A stretch of 49,285 nucleotides of DNA, taken from assembly GCF_001613245.1 (NCBI RefSeq), contig NZ_BDBZ01000038.1:1-49285 (forward strand), in the 5' to 3' direction. Source of the DNA: Nocardia speluncae NBRC 108251 (GTDB lineage Bacteria > Actinomycetota > Actinomycetes > Mycobacteriales > Mycobacteriaceae). This document shows positions 1-7,715 of this stretch, piece after piece. Each line of letters opens with the position of its first letter. Position 1 is the first letter of the stretch. A program made the position numbers and the translations under genes. The notes beneath the pieces are model-generated. The model had not been told where the DNA came from. It ran no database searches and saw nothing but the letters and a program-made list of their open reading frames with translations.

Positions 1-808
1 CGAGCCCGGGTTCCCGCGCACACCAGACCTGCCGGCGCGCCAGTGCCTCGGAGATCTGGGCGGTTCGCGCGACGAGATCCAGTAGCGGCGCGGCGGGCGC
101 CAGGCCGAGCCCGTGCGCGGTGGCGGAGAACACGGTCGTCAGCAGATCGGTGCCCGCCCGGCCGAGCTTCGACTCCAGCAGCGCGATGATCCGTGGCTGA
201 TGGTTGATCACCGCTGCGGCGGCCCGGGCGGCCCGTGGTACCCGGGGAAACCGGCCCAGCAGGCCGATCACCGAGGTACCGATCGCCAGGGCATCGGCCA
301 CGGCAGCCGCCACCGGAACCGCGACCGCCAGTGGGTCCCCAGGATCGGTGATCAGCCCGCGGTGGTGTGTTCCCGGCTCCGCCCCGTCACTCGGTAGGTC
401 GGCGGCGGAACGGATCATCCGGCGGATCTCCTCCGGATCCGCTTCCTCCGCCAGCTCGATCACCAATCGCCCGAGTATGTCCTCGATATGCGCGGAGACG
501 ACACCGGGCCCGGCAGCGACCAGCCGTTCCAGCTCCGCGCGACCCACGGCGCCGTCCGTCCCCAGCGCGGTCCGGTCGAGATCGATGTGCAGCCTGCGGC
601 CGGACTCCCACGCCGGCGAGACACCCGCCGCGGCCGTGCGCTCGCGCGGCGGACCGCCGAGTACAACACGGGCCCAGTCGCGAACCGGTCCGACCGCCGG
701 CCCCACGAGCGCCGGCGCGACCAGCGCGGTCGCGGATCCGATACGGACGGTCGATGCCATCGCGCCGGCCGCGAGCCGCGCGAACCCACCGAATTCGATA
801 CCCCGCAT
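1..808 (-). CDS. CtpI-like cation-translocating P-type ATPase, N-terminal part (cut by window edge)
   Basis: The reading frame opens at an ATG at 808 and stays open to the left edge, so about 269 N-terminal residues are visible and the catalytic part is missing. What is seen: an alanine-rich start, a heavy-metal-associated-like fold around residues 65-130 (RRLHIDLDR, then GVVSAHIEDILGRLVIEL), and a segment reading INHQPRIIALLESKLG followed by ATAHGLGLAPAAPLLDL. This order resembles, from memory, the long N-terminus of mycobacterial CtpI-type ATPases, which are large membrane pumps of uncertain substrate. No phosphorylation motif (DKTGT) is in the window, so the call rests on the N-terminus alone. 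It lies downstream of, and on the same strand as, the P450 operon, 131 bp away. Confidence 0.6.
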   Translation of the reverse strand, partial: MRGIEFGGFARLAAGAMASTVRIGSATALVAPALVGPAVGPVRDWARVVLGGPPRERTAAAGVSPAWESGRRLHIDLDRTALGTDGAVGRAELERLVAAGPGVVSAHIEDILGRLVIELAEEADPEEIRRMIRSAADLPSDGAEPGTHHRGLITDPGDPLAVAVPVAAAVADALAIGTSVIGLLGRFPRVPRAARAAAAVINHQPRIIALLESKLGRAGTDLLTTVFSATAHGLGLAPAAPLLDLVARTAQISEALARRQVWCAREPGL

Positions 809-939
809 GCGCTCAGGCTTCCCGAGTGATCGGTCGATGCATTCGGGCGAGTGTAGGCGTGGGAAAGGGCAATCCGGGATGCGCGCGCCGCACGTTGCGG
901 TATCGGAACCAACCGCGCACAGGGCGCGCGGATCACCGC

Positions 940-2256
940 TCAGCCGCGAGTCGTTTCCGCCGTCTGCCGTGATCCCGAGTCGTCTCGCTCGGCGAGGTGG
1001 TCGAACTGGACGAGCAGGTGCCGCGGCCCGCGGAAGATCTGGCTGCGCCGGTAGGGCGGCGGATCGACGACCAGGCCGGGCGCGGCGACTCGCTGCACGA
1101 AGGTTTCCAGCGCGAGGTTGACCTCCAGTCGGGCCAGCGGGCCGCCGATGCAGGTGTGGATGCCGCTGCCCCAGCCGAAGTGCTCGTTGTCGGGGCGCCC
1201 GATATCGAAGCGGTCCGGATCGGCGAACCGCTTAGGGTCGCGGTTGGCGGCGGCGTAGACCAGGTGCACCGCGGCCCCTTTCGGGATGGTGATGCCGGCG
1301 ATATCGATATCGGCGGTGGCGCTGCGGCTGGGAAAGAACTGCACGGCCGCTTGTAACCGCTGGACCTCTTCGATCGCCCGCGGAATCAGCTCCGGCAGGC
1401 TACGTACGCGCTCGTAGGTGCCCGGATTGCGCAGCAGCGTCAGCACGCAGTTGGAGATCGTGTTGACCGTCGAGTCGTGGCCGGCGACGAGCAGCAACCT
1501 CGCGTTGGACAACACCCGCTCGAGGGGCATGGGACCGGCGGGACCGTCGTCGTGGATCATCGCGGACAACAGACCCGGCCGGGGCTCCCGCCGCACGCGC
1601 TCGATCAGGTCGGTCAGATATCGGGTGAGCGCGATACGGCCGGCGCGGGCCTTCTCGGCCCGGACCTTCCCCTCCGCGGTGGATGCGTCCGGCCCCAGAT
1701 CCGTACCGGTCAGCATGTCGTGGATCCAGACATGGAAGGTCGGCTCGTCGGCGACCGGAATCCCCAGGATCTCGCAGATCACCGTCACCGGCACCGGATA
1801 GGCATAATCGTCGACCACGTCCAACCGGGTCCGGCCGTCCGCGGCGATATTGTCGAGCAGTTCGTTGCACAGCCGGACGATGCCCGGTTCGGTGCCCGGG
1901 ATGACATCGGGCGCGTGCGGCGGGCCGAAGTGGCGCATCACCTGCTGTCGCGCCCGATCGTGCTCGGGCGGATCGGTCACGATGATGCTCGGGACCTGTT
2001 CGTAGACCGGCCCGTCCCGGGCACCGGCGTCCGGGACGGGGCCCGCCGCGAGAGCAGCGCCGAGGGGGCTGCGGCCGATATCGGAGCTGATCCTCGGATC
2101 GTGTGTCAGGGCCAGCACTTCCCAGTAGCCGGTCACCACGTACTGATCGTCGGCCACTCGCGCGACCGGGGTCCGGCGCAGTTGGTCGAAGAACGGATAC
2201 GGGTCGGCGCGATGTTCGTATTTCATCGCCTCTGCCCAGACGGTTGCGGCAGTCAT
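940..2256 (-). CDS. Cytochrome P450
   Basis: A 438-residue soluble P450 of normal bacterial length. The haem loop reads FGWGSGIHTCIGGPLAR, with the haem-ligating Cys at about residue 369. The I-helix oxygen-activation motif is AGHDST, where most P450s have AG-x-D/E-T-T, so Ser replaces the first Thr. The K-helix ExxR is in IEEVQR, and DPPEHDRAR is the usual C-helix signature. Start: an ATG preceded by AAGGGAG at good spacing. It is the last gene of a three-gene minus-strand operon, 31 bp after the reductase, so its electron supply is encoded with it. It should mono-oxygenate a small hydrophobic substrate; the substrate cannot be read from sequence and I do not assign a CYP family. Confidence 0.95.
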   Translation of the reverse strand: MTAATVWAEAMKYEHRADPYPFFDQLRRTPVARVADDQYVVTGYWEVLALTHDPRISSDIGRSPLGAALAAGPVPDAGARDGPVYEQVPSIIVTDPPEHDRARQQVMRHFGPPHAPDVIPGTEPGIVRLCNELLDNIAADGRTRLDVVDDYAYPVPVTVICEILGIPVADEPTFHVWIHDMLTGTDLGPDASTAEGKVRAEKARAGRIALTRYLTDLIERVRREPRPGLLSAMIHDDGPAGPMPLERVLSNARLLLVAGHDSTVNTISNCVLTLLRNPGTYERVRSLPELIPRAIEEVQRLQAAVQFFPSRSATADIDIAGITIPKGAAVHLVYAAANRDPKRFADPDRFDIGRPDNEHFGWGSGIHTCIGGPLARLEVNLALETFVQRVAAPGLVVDPPPYRRSQIFRGPRHLLVQFDHLAERDDSGSRQTAETTRG

Positions 2257-2287
2257 GCCTGCTCCCTTGTTCGACGGAATTCGGCGT

Positions 2288-3679
2288 TCAATGGAACTCG
2301 GCGCACCGGGAAGTGGGGTCGTGGCCGGTCAGCACTACATCGGGAATTTCGGTCGGCACCCGCGGATCGGGGAAGCGGGCGGGCACCGGGACCGAGTCGG
2401 CGGCGCGGTCGTAGCCCGGCGGCGGTGGCGGGAAGGGCGCCGAGCGTTCGATCATCGCCGCGTAGTACGGCAGCCACTTACCGTGATCGAACGTCACCGC
2501 CCCGACGGTCCGGCCGCGGTGGCCGTAGGCCGCGGCGAAACGATAGTCGCCGGGCGAACCCTGGGTGAACACGATCTCGTCGGCGAAGGAGCACACCCCG
2601 ACCCCTTTGATGTTGACTCCGAATTGGGCCGACCAGTACGAGGGCAGCGGCAGATGCGGTCGCCGCTCGGTCTCCAGGCTCAGCATATTGTTCGCCGCGA
2701 CCCGGGCCCCGCACACCGCGTTGTCCCAGTGTTCCATCGAGATGAACTGGTACTCGTACAGCACATGTGGCTGACGCACGACGTCCCCGGCCACGAAGAT
2801 GTTGTCGGTCACCACCCCGTTGATATCGAATGCGCGACAGCCCGCGTCGCAGCCGACTCCCCAGAAACCGGTGGCCAGACGGGCGCCCGCCAGCCACTCG
2901 ACATTGCGGATCGACCCCAGCGATGCCACCACCACATCGGCTTCCACCGTGGTCCCGTCCGACAGCCGGGCCCCGCGCACCCGCCCGTCGGCGTCGCCGT
3001 CGAGCGCGTGCACCGATACTCCGGTACGCAGGTCGACACCGGCGTCGCGCTGCATCCGTGCGGTGATATCGGCGATGACCCCACCCAGCGGCCCGGTCAG
3101 CGGCCCGCCGCCGCGTTCGGTGACGGTGACCGGGAGCCCCAGCGCACAGCACACCGAGGCGATCTCCGAGCCGACGAATCCCGAGCCGACGACGAGCACC
3201 CGCTTCGGGCCTTTGCGCAACGCCGCCTGGAGCCGGGCGGCGTCATCGCGGGTGCGCAGGGTGAACACTCCCTGCAGGGCGCCCTCGGCCGGATCGGGCC
3301 ACGGCCGTGCCCGGACACCGGTGGCGATCAGCAGCCGGTCGTAGGGCACCGTATCCCCGGTGGCCAGCCGGACCTGCCGGTTCACCCGGTCCAGGCCGGT
3401 GGCGGCCACACCCAGCCGCCAGTCGGCATCGACGGCGCGCATCCGGGGTAGCTCGGTGTGGTCGGCGCGGACCCGGCCCACGAGGACCTGTTTGGACAAC
3501 GGTGGCCGGTCGTAGGGCAGGTGCGGTTCGGCACCGATGAGGGTCAGCGGCCCGCGAAAACCTCGCTCCCGCAGCGCCTCCGCGGCGCGGAGTCCGGCCA
3601 GTGAGGCCCCCACGATCACAATGCGTCCTTCGGCGCGGAACGCCCGGACCAGGTCGGTCACCAGCGACGCGGCGCTCAC
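2288..3679 (-). CDS. FAD-dependent ferredoxin reductase of the P450 system
   Basis: A protein of 463 residues with two nucleotide-binding folds: an N-terminal FAD site (IVIVGASLAGLRAAE), a central NAD(P) site (VLVVGSGFVGSEIAS) and the second FAD motif TDNIFVAGDV. This is the order of the rubredoxin/putidaredoxin-reductase family, which passes electrons from NAD(P)H to a small ferredoxin. I chose the GTG at 3679 because it overlaps the ferredoxin stop as GTGA, giving translational coupling; the open frame extends further upstream, to 3739, but inside the ferredoxin gene. The C-terminus carries a proline run (PPPPPGYD) followed by a roughly 45-residue tail. Neighbours are the ferredoxin upstream and the P450 downstream. 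Confidence 0.93.
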   Translation of the reverse strand: MSAASLVTDLVRAFRAEGRIVIVGASLAGLRAAEALRERGFRGPLTLIGAEPHLPYDRPPLSKQVLVGRVRADHTELPRMRAVDADWRLGVAATGLDRVNRQVRLATGDTVPYDRLLIATGVRARPWPDPAEGALQGVFTLRTRDDAARLQAALRKGPKRVLVVGSGFVGSEIASVCCALGLPVTVTERGGGPLTGPLGGVIADITARMQRDAGVDLRTGVSVHALDGDADGRVRGARLSDGTTVEADVVVASLGSIRNVEWLAGARLATGFWGVGCDAGCRAFDINGVVTDNIFVAGDVVRQPHVLYEYQFISMEHWDNAVCGARVAANNMLSLETERRPHLPLPSYWSAQFGVNIKGVGVCSFADEIVFTQGSPGDYRFAAAYGHRGRTVGAVTFDHGKWLPYYAAMIERSAPFPPPPPGYDRAADSVPVPARFPDPRVPTEIPDVVLTGHDPTSRCAEFH

Positions 3680-3894
3680 CTCGCCGGCCCCTGCCCTTCG
3701 GGAATGTAGTTTTCCACCAGGATTGCCTGGACCGGGCACGCCGCGGCCGCCCGCAACACGCGCCGGCGCTGCGCGTCAGCGGGGTTGGGATCGTAGGCCA
3801 GCCCCTCTTCGCCCAGCAGTTCGAGTACCTCCGGCGCCAGCGGAACACACTGCGCGTACCCCTGACACCGATTCAGATCGACGACGATGCGCAT
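3676..3894 (-). CDS. 3Fe-4S ferredoxin of the P450 system
   Basis: A small 72-residue acidic protein starting MRIVVDLNRCQGYAQC. The cysteine pattern is C-x5-C near the N-terminus and CPVQAI near the C-terminus, as in the 3Fe-4S ferredoxins that serve actinobacterial P450s (a 4Fe-4S protein would have an extra Cys in the first motif). The ATG at 3894 has GATGAGGG upstream; longer in-frame starts would add an unsupported 64 residues. Its stop overlaps the reductase GTG. It carries single electrons from the reductase to the P450 encoded after it. It is first in the operon, so the promoter lies in 3895-4279. Confidence 0.93.
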   Translation of the reverse strand: MRIVVDLNRCQGYAQCVPLAPEVLELLGEEGLAYDPNPADAQRRRVLRAAAACPVQAILVENYIPEGQGPAR

Positions 3895-4168
3895 GATCGA
3901 GCCCTCATCCGAGCCGTGTTCTGATATGCCCCCGACGAAACCACTGCGGGCAGCGAGGCACGCGCCCGCCACGGTCGACGTGAACATCCGTGGACGATCA
4001 CGCCCGGATATCGCTGCCGGCGGGATACCGCACCGAGGATTCGGACACCCGATACCGAGTTCTGTCGACCACCGACCGGCAACCACCTGCCTTTACAGTC
4101 TCCCACACGCCGCTGTGCGAAGCCGCCCGCTGTTACGTAGCCGCACCGGTCGATGCTGGACCGAGGCC

Positions 4169-4221
4169 ATCACCACAATCGTGCGACGTGCACTGATCGG
4201 CTGCCGACTCGTTGTGGTGAT
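4169..4221. promoter_or_regulatory. Widely spaced perfect inverted repeat upstream of the P450 operon
   Basis: ATCACCACAA at 4169-4178 is matched exactly, inverted, by TTGTGGTGAT at 4212-4221. The arms are 43 bp apart centre to centre, about four helical turns. It sits in the 385-bp gap between the GntR gene end and the ferredoxin start, which must hold the operon promoter. A pair of operator half-sites bound by one regulator with DNA looping is the simplest reading. The rest of the gap holds a small hairpin (4223-4239) and a terminator (4244-4275); I see no gene in it. Confidence 0.45.
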
Positions 4222-4243
4222 CTTCTGCAACCGGCAGAAATAG

Positions 4244-4275
4244 CAGTTCAGGTCAGTAGCTCAAGACCTGAACTG
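4244..4275 (-). terminator. Hairpin terminator after the GntR gene
   Basis: Perfect 11-bp arms (4244-4254 and 4265-4275, AGTTCAGGTC core) with a 10-base loop start 4 bp past the GntR stop codon. On the minus strand the stem is followed by CTATTTCTG. It probably ends GntR transcription before the P450 operon promoter. Confidence 0.6.
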
Positions 4276-4279
4276 AACC

Positions 4280-5044
4280 CTAGGGTCGCGTGCCGTCGAG
4301 GAGGAGGCGGATGCGGTCGCCGCGTTGGAAACCCACACCGAACTCGAGCGGTTCATCGACATCGAGCAGCAGCACCCGCTCATAACGGAAGACCGGCGCC
4401 CCGGATTCGATTTCCATCTCGTGTGCGGTGATGTCATCGGCTTGCACTGCCTCCAGGACCATGGTGTTCTCGCGCAGTCTCCGGCCGATGAGGGACTCGA
4501 GGGTTCCGTAGTACTCGCCGCTGAGATCAGCCGCCGGGTCAGCGAGTGGTTCTGCCAGGGGCAGCGTGAGGTAACTGGTGAACATCGACACGATCTGCCC
4601 GGTACCTGTGATCGTTTTGCGTCTCAGATACAGAATCGGCTCGTCGATCCCGACGCCGAGCAGGTCGGCGACCATGTCGGGAACCTTGATCACCCGGCGT
4701 TCGGCAACGATATGCACAATCGAGGAACCCGGGCCACCGAGTCCTTTGAAACCGATGTCTCGATGCGGGATCTTCTCGATGCCGACGAGTGTCCCGCTGC
4801 CCCGGAGCCGTTTGATCATGCCTTCGTCGCGAAGAATATCCAGTGCTCGGCGCACAGTCGCACGGCTGGCACCGAAGACTCGTTGCAGTTCGTGCTCGCC
4901 GGGGAGCGGCCGGTCGGCGTAGTCACCTCGGACGAGAGCCGTACGAAGCGCATCGCGCACGATCATCACATTGTCGGGTCCGGGTGGTCGGCCCTCGGCC
5001 GCCCGGGGTACTTGCGACCGCGTTCCCCTACCCGAGCTGTTCAT
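4280..5044 (-). CDS. GntR-family (HutC/UTRA) transcriptional regulator
   Basis: A protein of 254 residues. Residues ~30-95 form a winged helix: LPGEHELQRVFGASRATVRRA is the GntR recognition segment, followed by DEGMIKRLRGSGT. The rest (~100-254) matches the UTRA effector-binding domain of the HutC subfamily (EPILYLRRKTITG, then APVFRYERVLLLDVDEPLEF). The start at 5044 (MNSSGRG) gives the usual family length; the longer in-frame starts would add an atypical 77 residues. No strong ribosome site is visible at 5044, so the N-terminus is uncertain. It is divergent from the amidohydrolase/ABC operon, with a perfect palindrome between them, so it probably represses that operon and responds to its substrate. 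Confidence 0.9.
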   Translation of the reverse strand: MNSSGRGTRSQVPRAAEGRPPGPDNVMIVRDALRTALVRGDYADRPLPGEHELQRVFGASRATVRRALDILRDEGMIKRLRGSGTLVGIEKIPHRDIGFKGLGGPGSSIVHIVAERRVIKVPDMVADLLGVGIDEPILYLRRKTITGTGQIVSMFTSYLTLPLAEPLADPAADLSGEYYGTLESLIGRRLRENTMVLEAVQADDITAHEMEIESGAPVFRYERVLLLDVDEPLEFGVGFQRGDRIRLLLDGTRP

Positions 5045-5176
5045 TGCGTTATTTTCGCCAAGGCGTGTTGCGGCGATGTAAAGGAATCGGCCGTGCCGCC
5101 GCGTTGTGGCGAATCGATGCAAGTCAAGGCCATGAACAGGCGGCGAAACACGGCGTAACTGCTGAAGGTCGGCAGC

Positions 5177-5202
5177 GTTTCCTCGAGGAAACAAGCCGTT
5201 TC
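5177..5202. promoter_or_regulatory. Probable GntR operator in the divergent promoter
   Basis: A 16-bp perfect palindrome, GTTTCCTCGAGGAAAC (5177-5192), is followed by another GTTTC (5198-5202), so the half-site GAAAC/GTTTC occurs three times in 26 bp. It lies in the 224-bp gap between the GntR gene and the operon starting at 5269. The gap otherwise shows a good ribosome site (GGAGG) at its right end. Confidence 0.55.
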
Positions 5203-5268
5203 TAGGTTCGGGACACCCGGTCGACATGGGCGTCGACCCAGTCATCTCATCCCCACCGGAGGCATCGC

Positions 5269-6006
5269 ATGGCAATCTGGGATCCCTACATCACCGAGCG
5301 CGACCGTGAGGTCTACGCACTCAGTGGCTTCGGCGCGAATCGCGGCTTCGGCACGAAACCGGCAGTGCTGGTCATCGACGTCAACTACGACTTCGTCGGC
5401 CACGAGCGGCGGCCGATTCTCGAATCGGCGAAGACCTGGAGCCACAGCTGTGGTGAAGAAGGCTGGGACGGCGTCGAGGCGATCCGCCGGTTACTCGCCG
5501 GCGCACGGGCCCACTCTCTACCGATCTTCTACTGCACGTCCGAGGTTCCTCGGGCCGATAGGCTCGGCAGAGGGATGTGGCGCAACAGCCGGCAGGGCGA
5601 AAAGCCGGAAGTGCCCGGATACACCGGTAGCGATATCGTCGCCGAGATCGCGCCGCAGGAACGCGACATGGTGTTCCGCAAGAGCAAGCCCAGCGCCTTC
5701 TTCGGCACGGGGCTGCTGCACTACCTGCTCGAACTCGGTGTCGACAACCTGATCGTGACCGGTACGACGACCTCGGGTTGCGTGCGGGCCAGTGTGCTGG
5801 ACGCCTTCAATCACAACTTCAATGTCTCGGTGGTCGAAGAAGGCTGTTTCGATCGCGGCGAGGTCTCGCACGCCCTGAACCTTTTCGATATGAACGCGAA
5901 GTACGCCGATGTCGTCGGCCTCGAAGAGACCTTGGCCTACTTCGACAAGTTGCCCGCCGAAGTATTCCCGGGCCAGATCATGCCCGCGGTTCAGGACGTG
6001 GCATGA
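5269..6006 (+). CDS. Isochorismatase-fold cysteine hydrolase (N-carbamoylsarcosine amidase-like)
   Basis: A protein of 245 residues. The catalytic triad of the family is present: Asp37 in VLVIDVNYDF, Lys138 (or Lys140) in FRKSKPSAFFGT, and the nucleophile Cys171 in TGTTTSGCVRASVLDA. The N-terminal extension (DPYITERDREVYALSGFG) and the long insert before the Lys resemble the N-carbamoylsarcosine/maleamate amidohydrolase branch more than true isochorismatases. It should therefore split an amide or N-carbamoyl bond, releasing ammonia with or without CO2. The ATG at 5269 follows GGAGG. Its stop overlaps the next start as ATGA, coupling it to the ABC ATPase, so the enzyme probably acts on the imported compound or its product. 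Confidence 0.9.
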   Translation: MAIWDPYITERDREVYALSGFGANRGFGTKPAVLVIDVNYDFVGHERRPILESAKTWSHSCGEEGWDGVEAIRRLLAGARAHSLPIFYCTSEVPRADRLGRGMWRNSRQGEKPEVPGYTGSDIVAEIAPQERDMVFRKSKPSAFFGTGLLHYLLELGVDNLIVTGTTTSGCVRASVLDAFNHNFNVSVVEEGCFDRGEVSHALNLFDMNAKYADVVGLEETLAYFDKLPAEVFPGQIMPAVQDVA

Positions 6007-6788
6007 CCGCGTTATCCGTCGAGGGGTTGTCGCGGAGCTTTGTGACGCCGTCTGGAGCCGAGGTCATCGCTCTGCACGACACCGATATCAGCATTCCGGC
6101 CGGCTCGTTCACCTCGATCATCGGTCCGTCGGGGTGTGGCAAGAGCACCCTGTTCAACCTGATCGCCGGGCTCGACCTGCCGACCGAAGGCCGGGTGATG
6201 CTGGCCGGGAAGGACCTGACCGGGCAGCAGGGCCATGTCGGTTACATGCTGCAGAAGGACCTGATGCTGCCGTGGCGCACGATCGTGCAGAACGTCGCGC
6301 TGGGACTGGAGGTCGCCGGGGTCGGTAAGTCCCGGCGGGAGAAGCTCGCTCGTACGTTCCTGCGCCTCTACGGCCTCGGCGGCTTCGAGGATCGGTACCC
6401 CGGTGAACTGTCCGGCGGTATGCGGCAGCGGGCGGCGCTATTGCGCACGATCCTGTTCAACCGTGATGTGATCCTGCTGGACGAACCCTTCGGGGCGCTC
6501 GACGCATTGACCCGGGCGCAGATGCAGGAATGGCTGCTGGACCTGTGGGACGACCTCGGCAAGACCGTCGTATTCGTGACACACGATATCGACGAGGCGA
6601 TCTATCTGTCCGACACCGTCTACGTCATGTCGCCGCGCCCGGGCCGGGTCGTCGCTCGGCTCGAAGTCACCCTGGACCGTCCGCGTAAGCCGGCGATCGT
6701 CACCTCGCCGGAGTTCGGCGAGATCAAGCGAGTGGCGCTCGGCCATCTGGACCGGGCACACGATCGCCATGAGGAGTTGGCGTCATGA
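6003..6788 (+). CDS. ABC transporter ATP-binding protein, NitT/TauT/SsuB type
   Basis: A protein of 261 residues with a complete set of motifs: Walker A GPSGCGKST (41-49), Q-loop Gln84 in YMLQKDLMLP, signature LSGGMRQR (136-143), Walker B VILLDEPFGALD (157-168) and H-loop His194. The MLQKDLMLPWRT and DEPFGALDALTR segments are typical of ATPases that energise nitrate, taurine, sulfonate and pyrimidine-precursor importers. It starts inside the preceding stop (ATGA) and its own stop overlaps the permease start in the same way, so the three genes are translated as a unit. Confidence 0.95.
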   Translation: MTALSVEGLSRSFVTPSGAEVIALHDTDISIPAGSFTSIIGPSGCGKSTLFNLIAGLDLPTEGRVMLAGKDLTGQQGHVGYMLQKDLMLPWRTIVQNVALGLEVAGVGKSRREKLARTFLRLYGLGGFEDRYPGELSGGMRQRAALLRTILFNRDVILLDEPFGALDALTRAQMQEWLLDLWDDLGKTVVFVTHDIDEAIYLSDTVYVMSPRPGRVVARLEVTLDRPRKPAIVTSPEFGEIKRVALGHLDRAHDRHEELAS

Positions 6789-7675
6789 CAGCAACCGCTC
6801 TCGGGCCGGGAAAGATCACCGACACTCGCCCGGAGGTGCGCGAGGCGGTCGCGGAGCTCGCCGCGATCGAGGGACGAACCGATTCCGTCCGCACCTATCG
6901 GCCCGAACACAAGATCGACTCCAGATTGATCATGGCGATCCGGCTGCTGGTGCTGGTGGCCCTGGTCGGTGGGTGGGAGGTCGCGGCGCGGACCGGGATC
7001 ATCGATCCGTTCTTCTACTCGATGCCCTCGCAGATCTGGCAAACCGGGGTGACCGCCTTCACCGAAGGCACCATTGTCTCCGACACGATCTTCACCTTCA
7101 CCTCTACGATCATGGGCTTCGTCCTGGGGACCGTGGGTGGGGTGGCGATCGGCCTGTCGTTCTGGTGGTCGCGTCGATACGCGCTGGTGGCAGAACCTTT
7201 CGTGGTTGCCTTCGAGGCCATGCCGAAGCTGGCATTGGCTCCGGTGGTCGTCTTGATACTGGGCCTCGGTATGTCCTCGAAGATCGCGATGGCATGCGCC
7301 TTGGTGATCGTGATCCAGGCATTGAACACCTACTCGGGTGTGAAGTCGGTCGACAAGGACCTGACCCGGATGATCATGTCGCTGGGCGCGACCCGATGGC
7401 AGATCTTCAGCAAGGTGGTCGTGCCCACCACGCTGCCGTGGATCGTTTCCGGCCTGCGGGTCACGATCGGGCTGGCCCTCGCGGGCGCGATCGTCGGGGA
7501 GTACATCGGATCGACCCAAGGCGTCGGACGCCTGATCCAGTACGCGGGCTCGACCTACGAGATCTCGCTGATCTGGGTCGGCATATTCGTGCTCGCCGCC
7601 CTGTCGATGGTGCTGTACGCGCTGGTCGGCTTTATCGAACGACGCTGGCTTGCTTCCCTGCACGCCACGCGGTGA
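6785..7675 (+). CDS. ABC transporter permease, NitT/TauT/SsuC type
   Basis: A membrane protein of 296 residues. A charged N-terminal stretch of about 48 residues precedes the first membrane segment (RLLVLVALVGGWEVAAR). Several further hydrophobic spans follow, and the cytoplasmic EAA loop that contacts the ATPase is SLGATRWQIFSKVVVPTTLP (199-218). A single permease gene is present, so the transporter is probably a homodimer in the membrane. Coupled by ATGA to the ATPase. Confidence 0.95.
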   Translation: MTATALGPGKITDTRPEVREAVAELAAIEGRTDSVRTYRPEHKIDSRLIMAIRLLVLVALVGGWEVAARTGIIDPFFYSMPSQIWQTGVTAFTEGTIVSDTIFTFTSTIMGFVLGTVGGVAIGLSFWWSRRYALVAEPFVVAFEAMPKLALAPVVVLILGLGMSSKIAMACALVIVIQALNTYSGVKSVDKDLTRMIMSLGATRWQIFSKVVVPTTLPWIVSGLRVTIGLALAGAIVGEYIGSTQGVGRLIQYAGSTYEISLIWVGIFVLAALSMVLYALVGFIERRWLASLHATR

Positions 7676-7715
7676 CCGGCTTCCGGCCACGTCCTCCCAT
7701 GAGAAAGAGCAAGAC

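Noticed and set aside
204..1121. Plus-strand open frame of 305 residues at the left end
   Set aside because: Ser/Arg/Pro-rich with no motif; opposite the CtpI-like frame, which has family segments.
2255..3451. Long plus-strand open frame opposite the ferredoxin reductase
   Set aside because: The minus-strand reductase has two Rossmann motifs and good coupling to its neighbours; the plus-strand frame has none.
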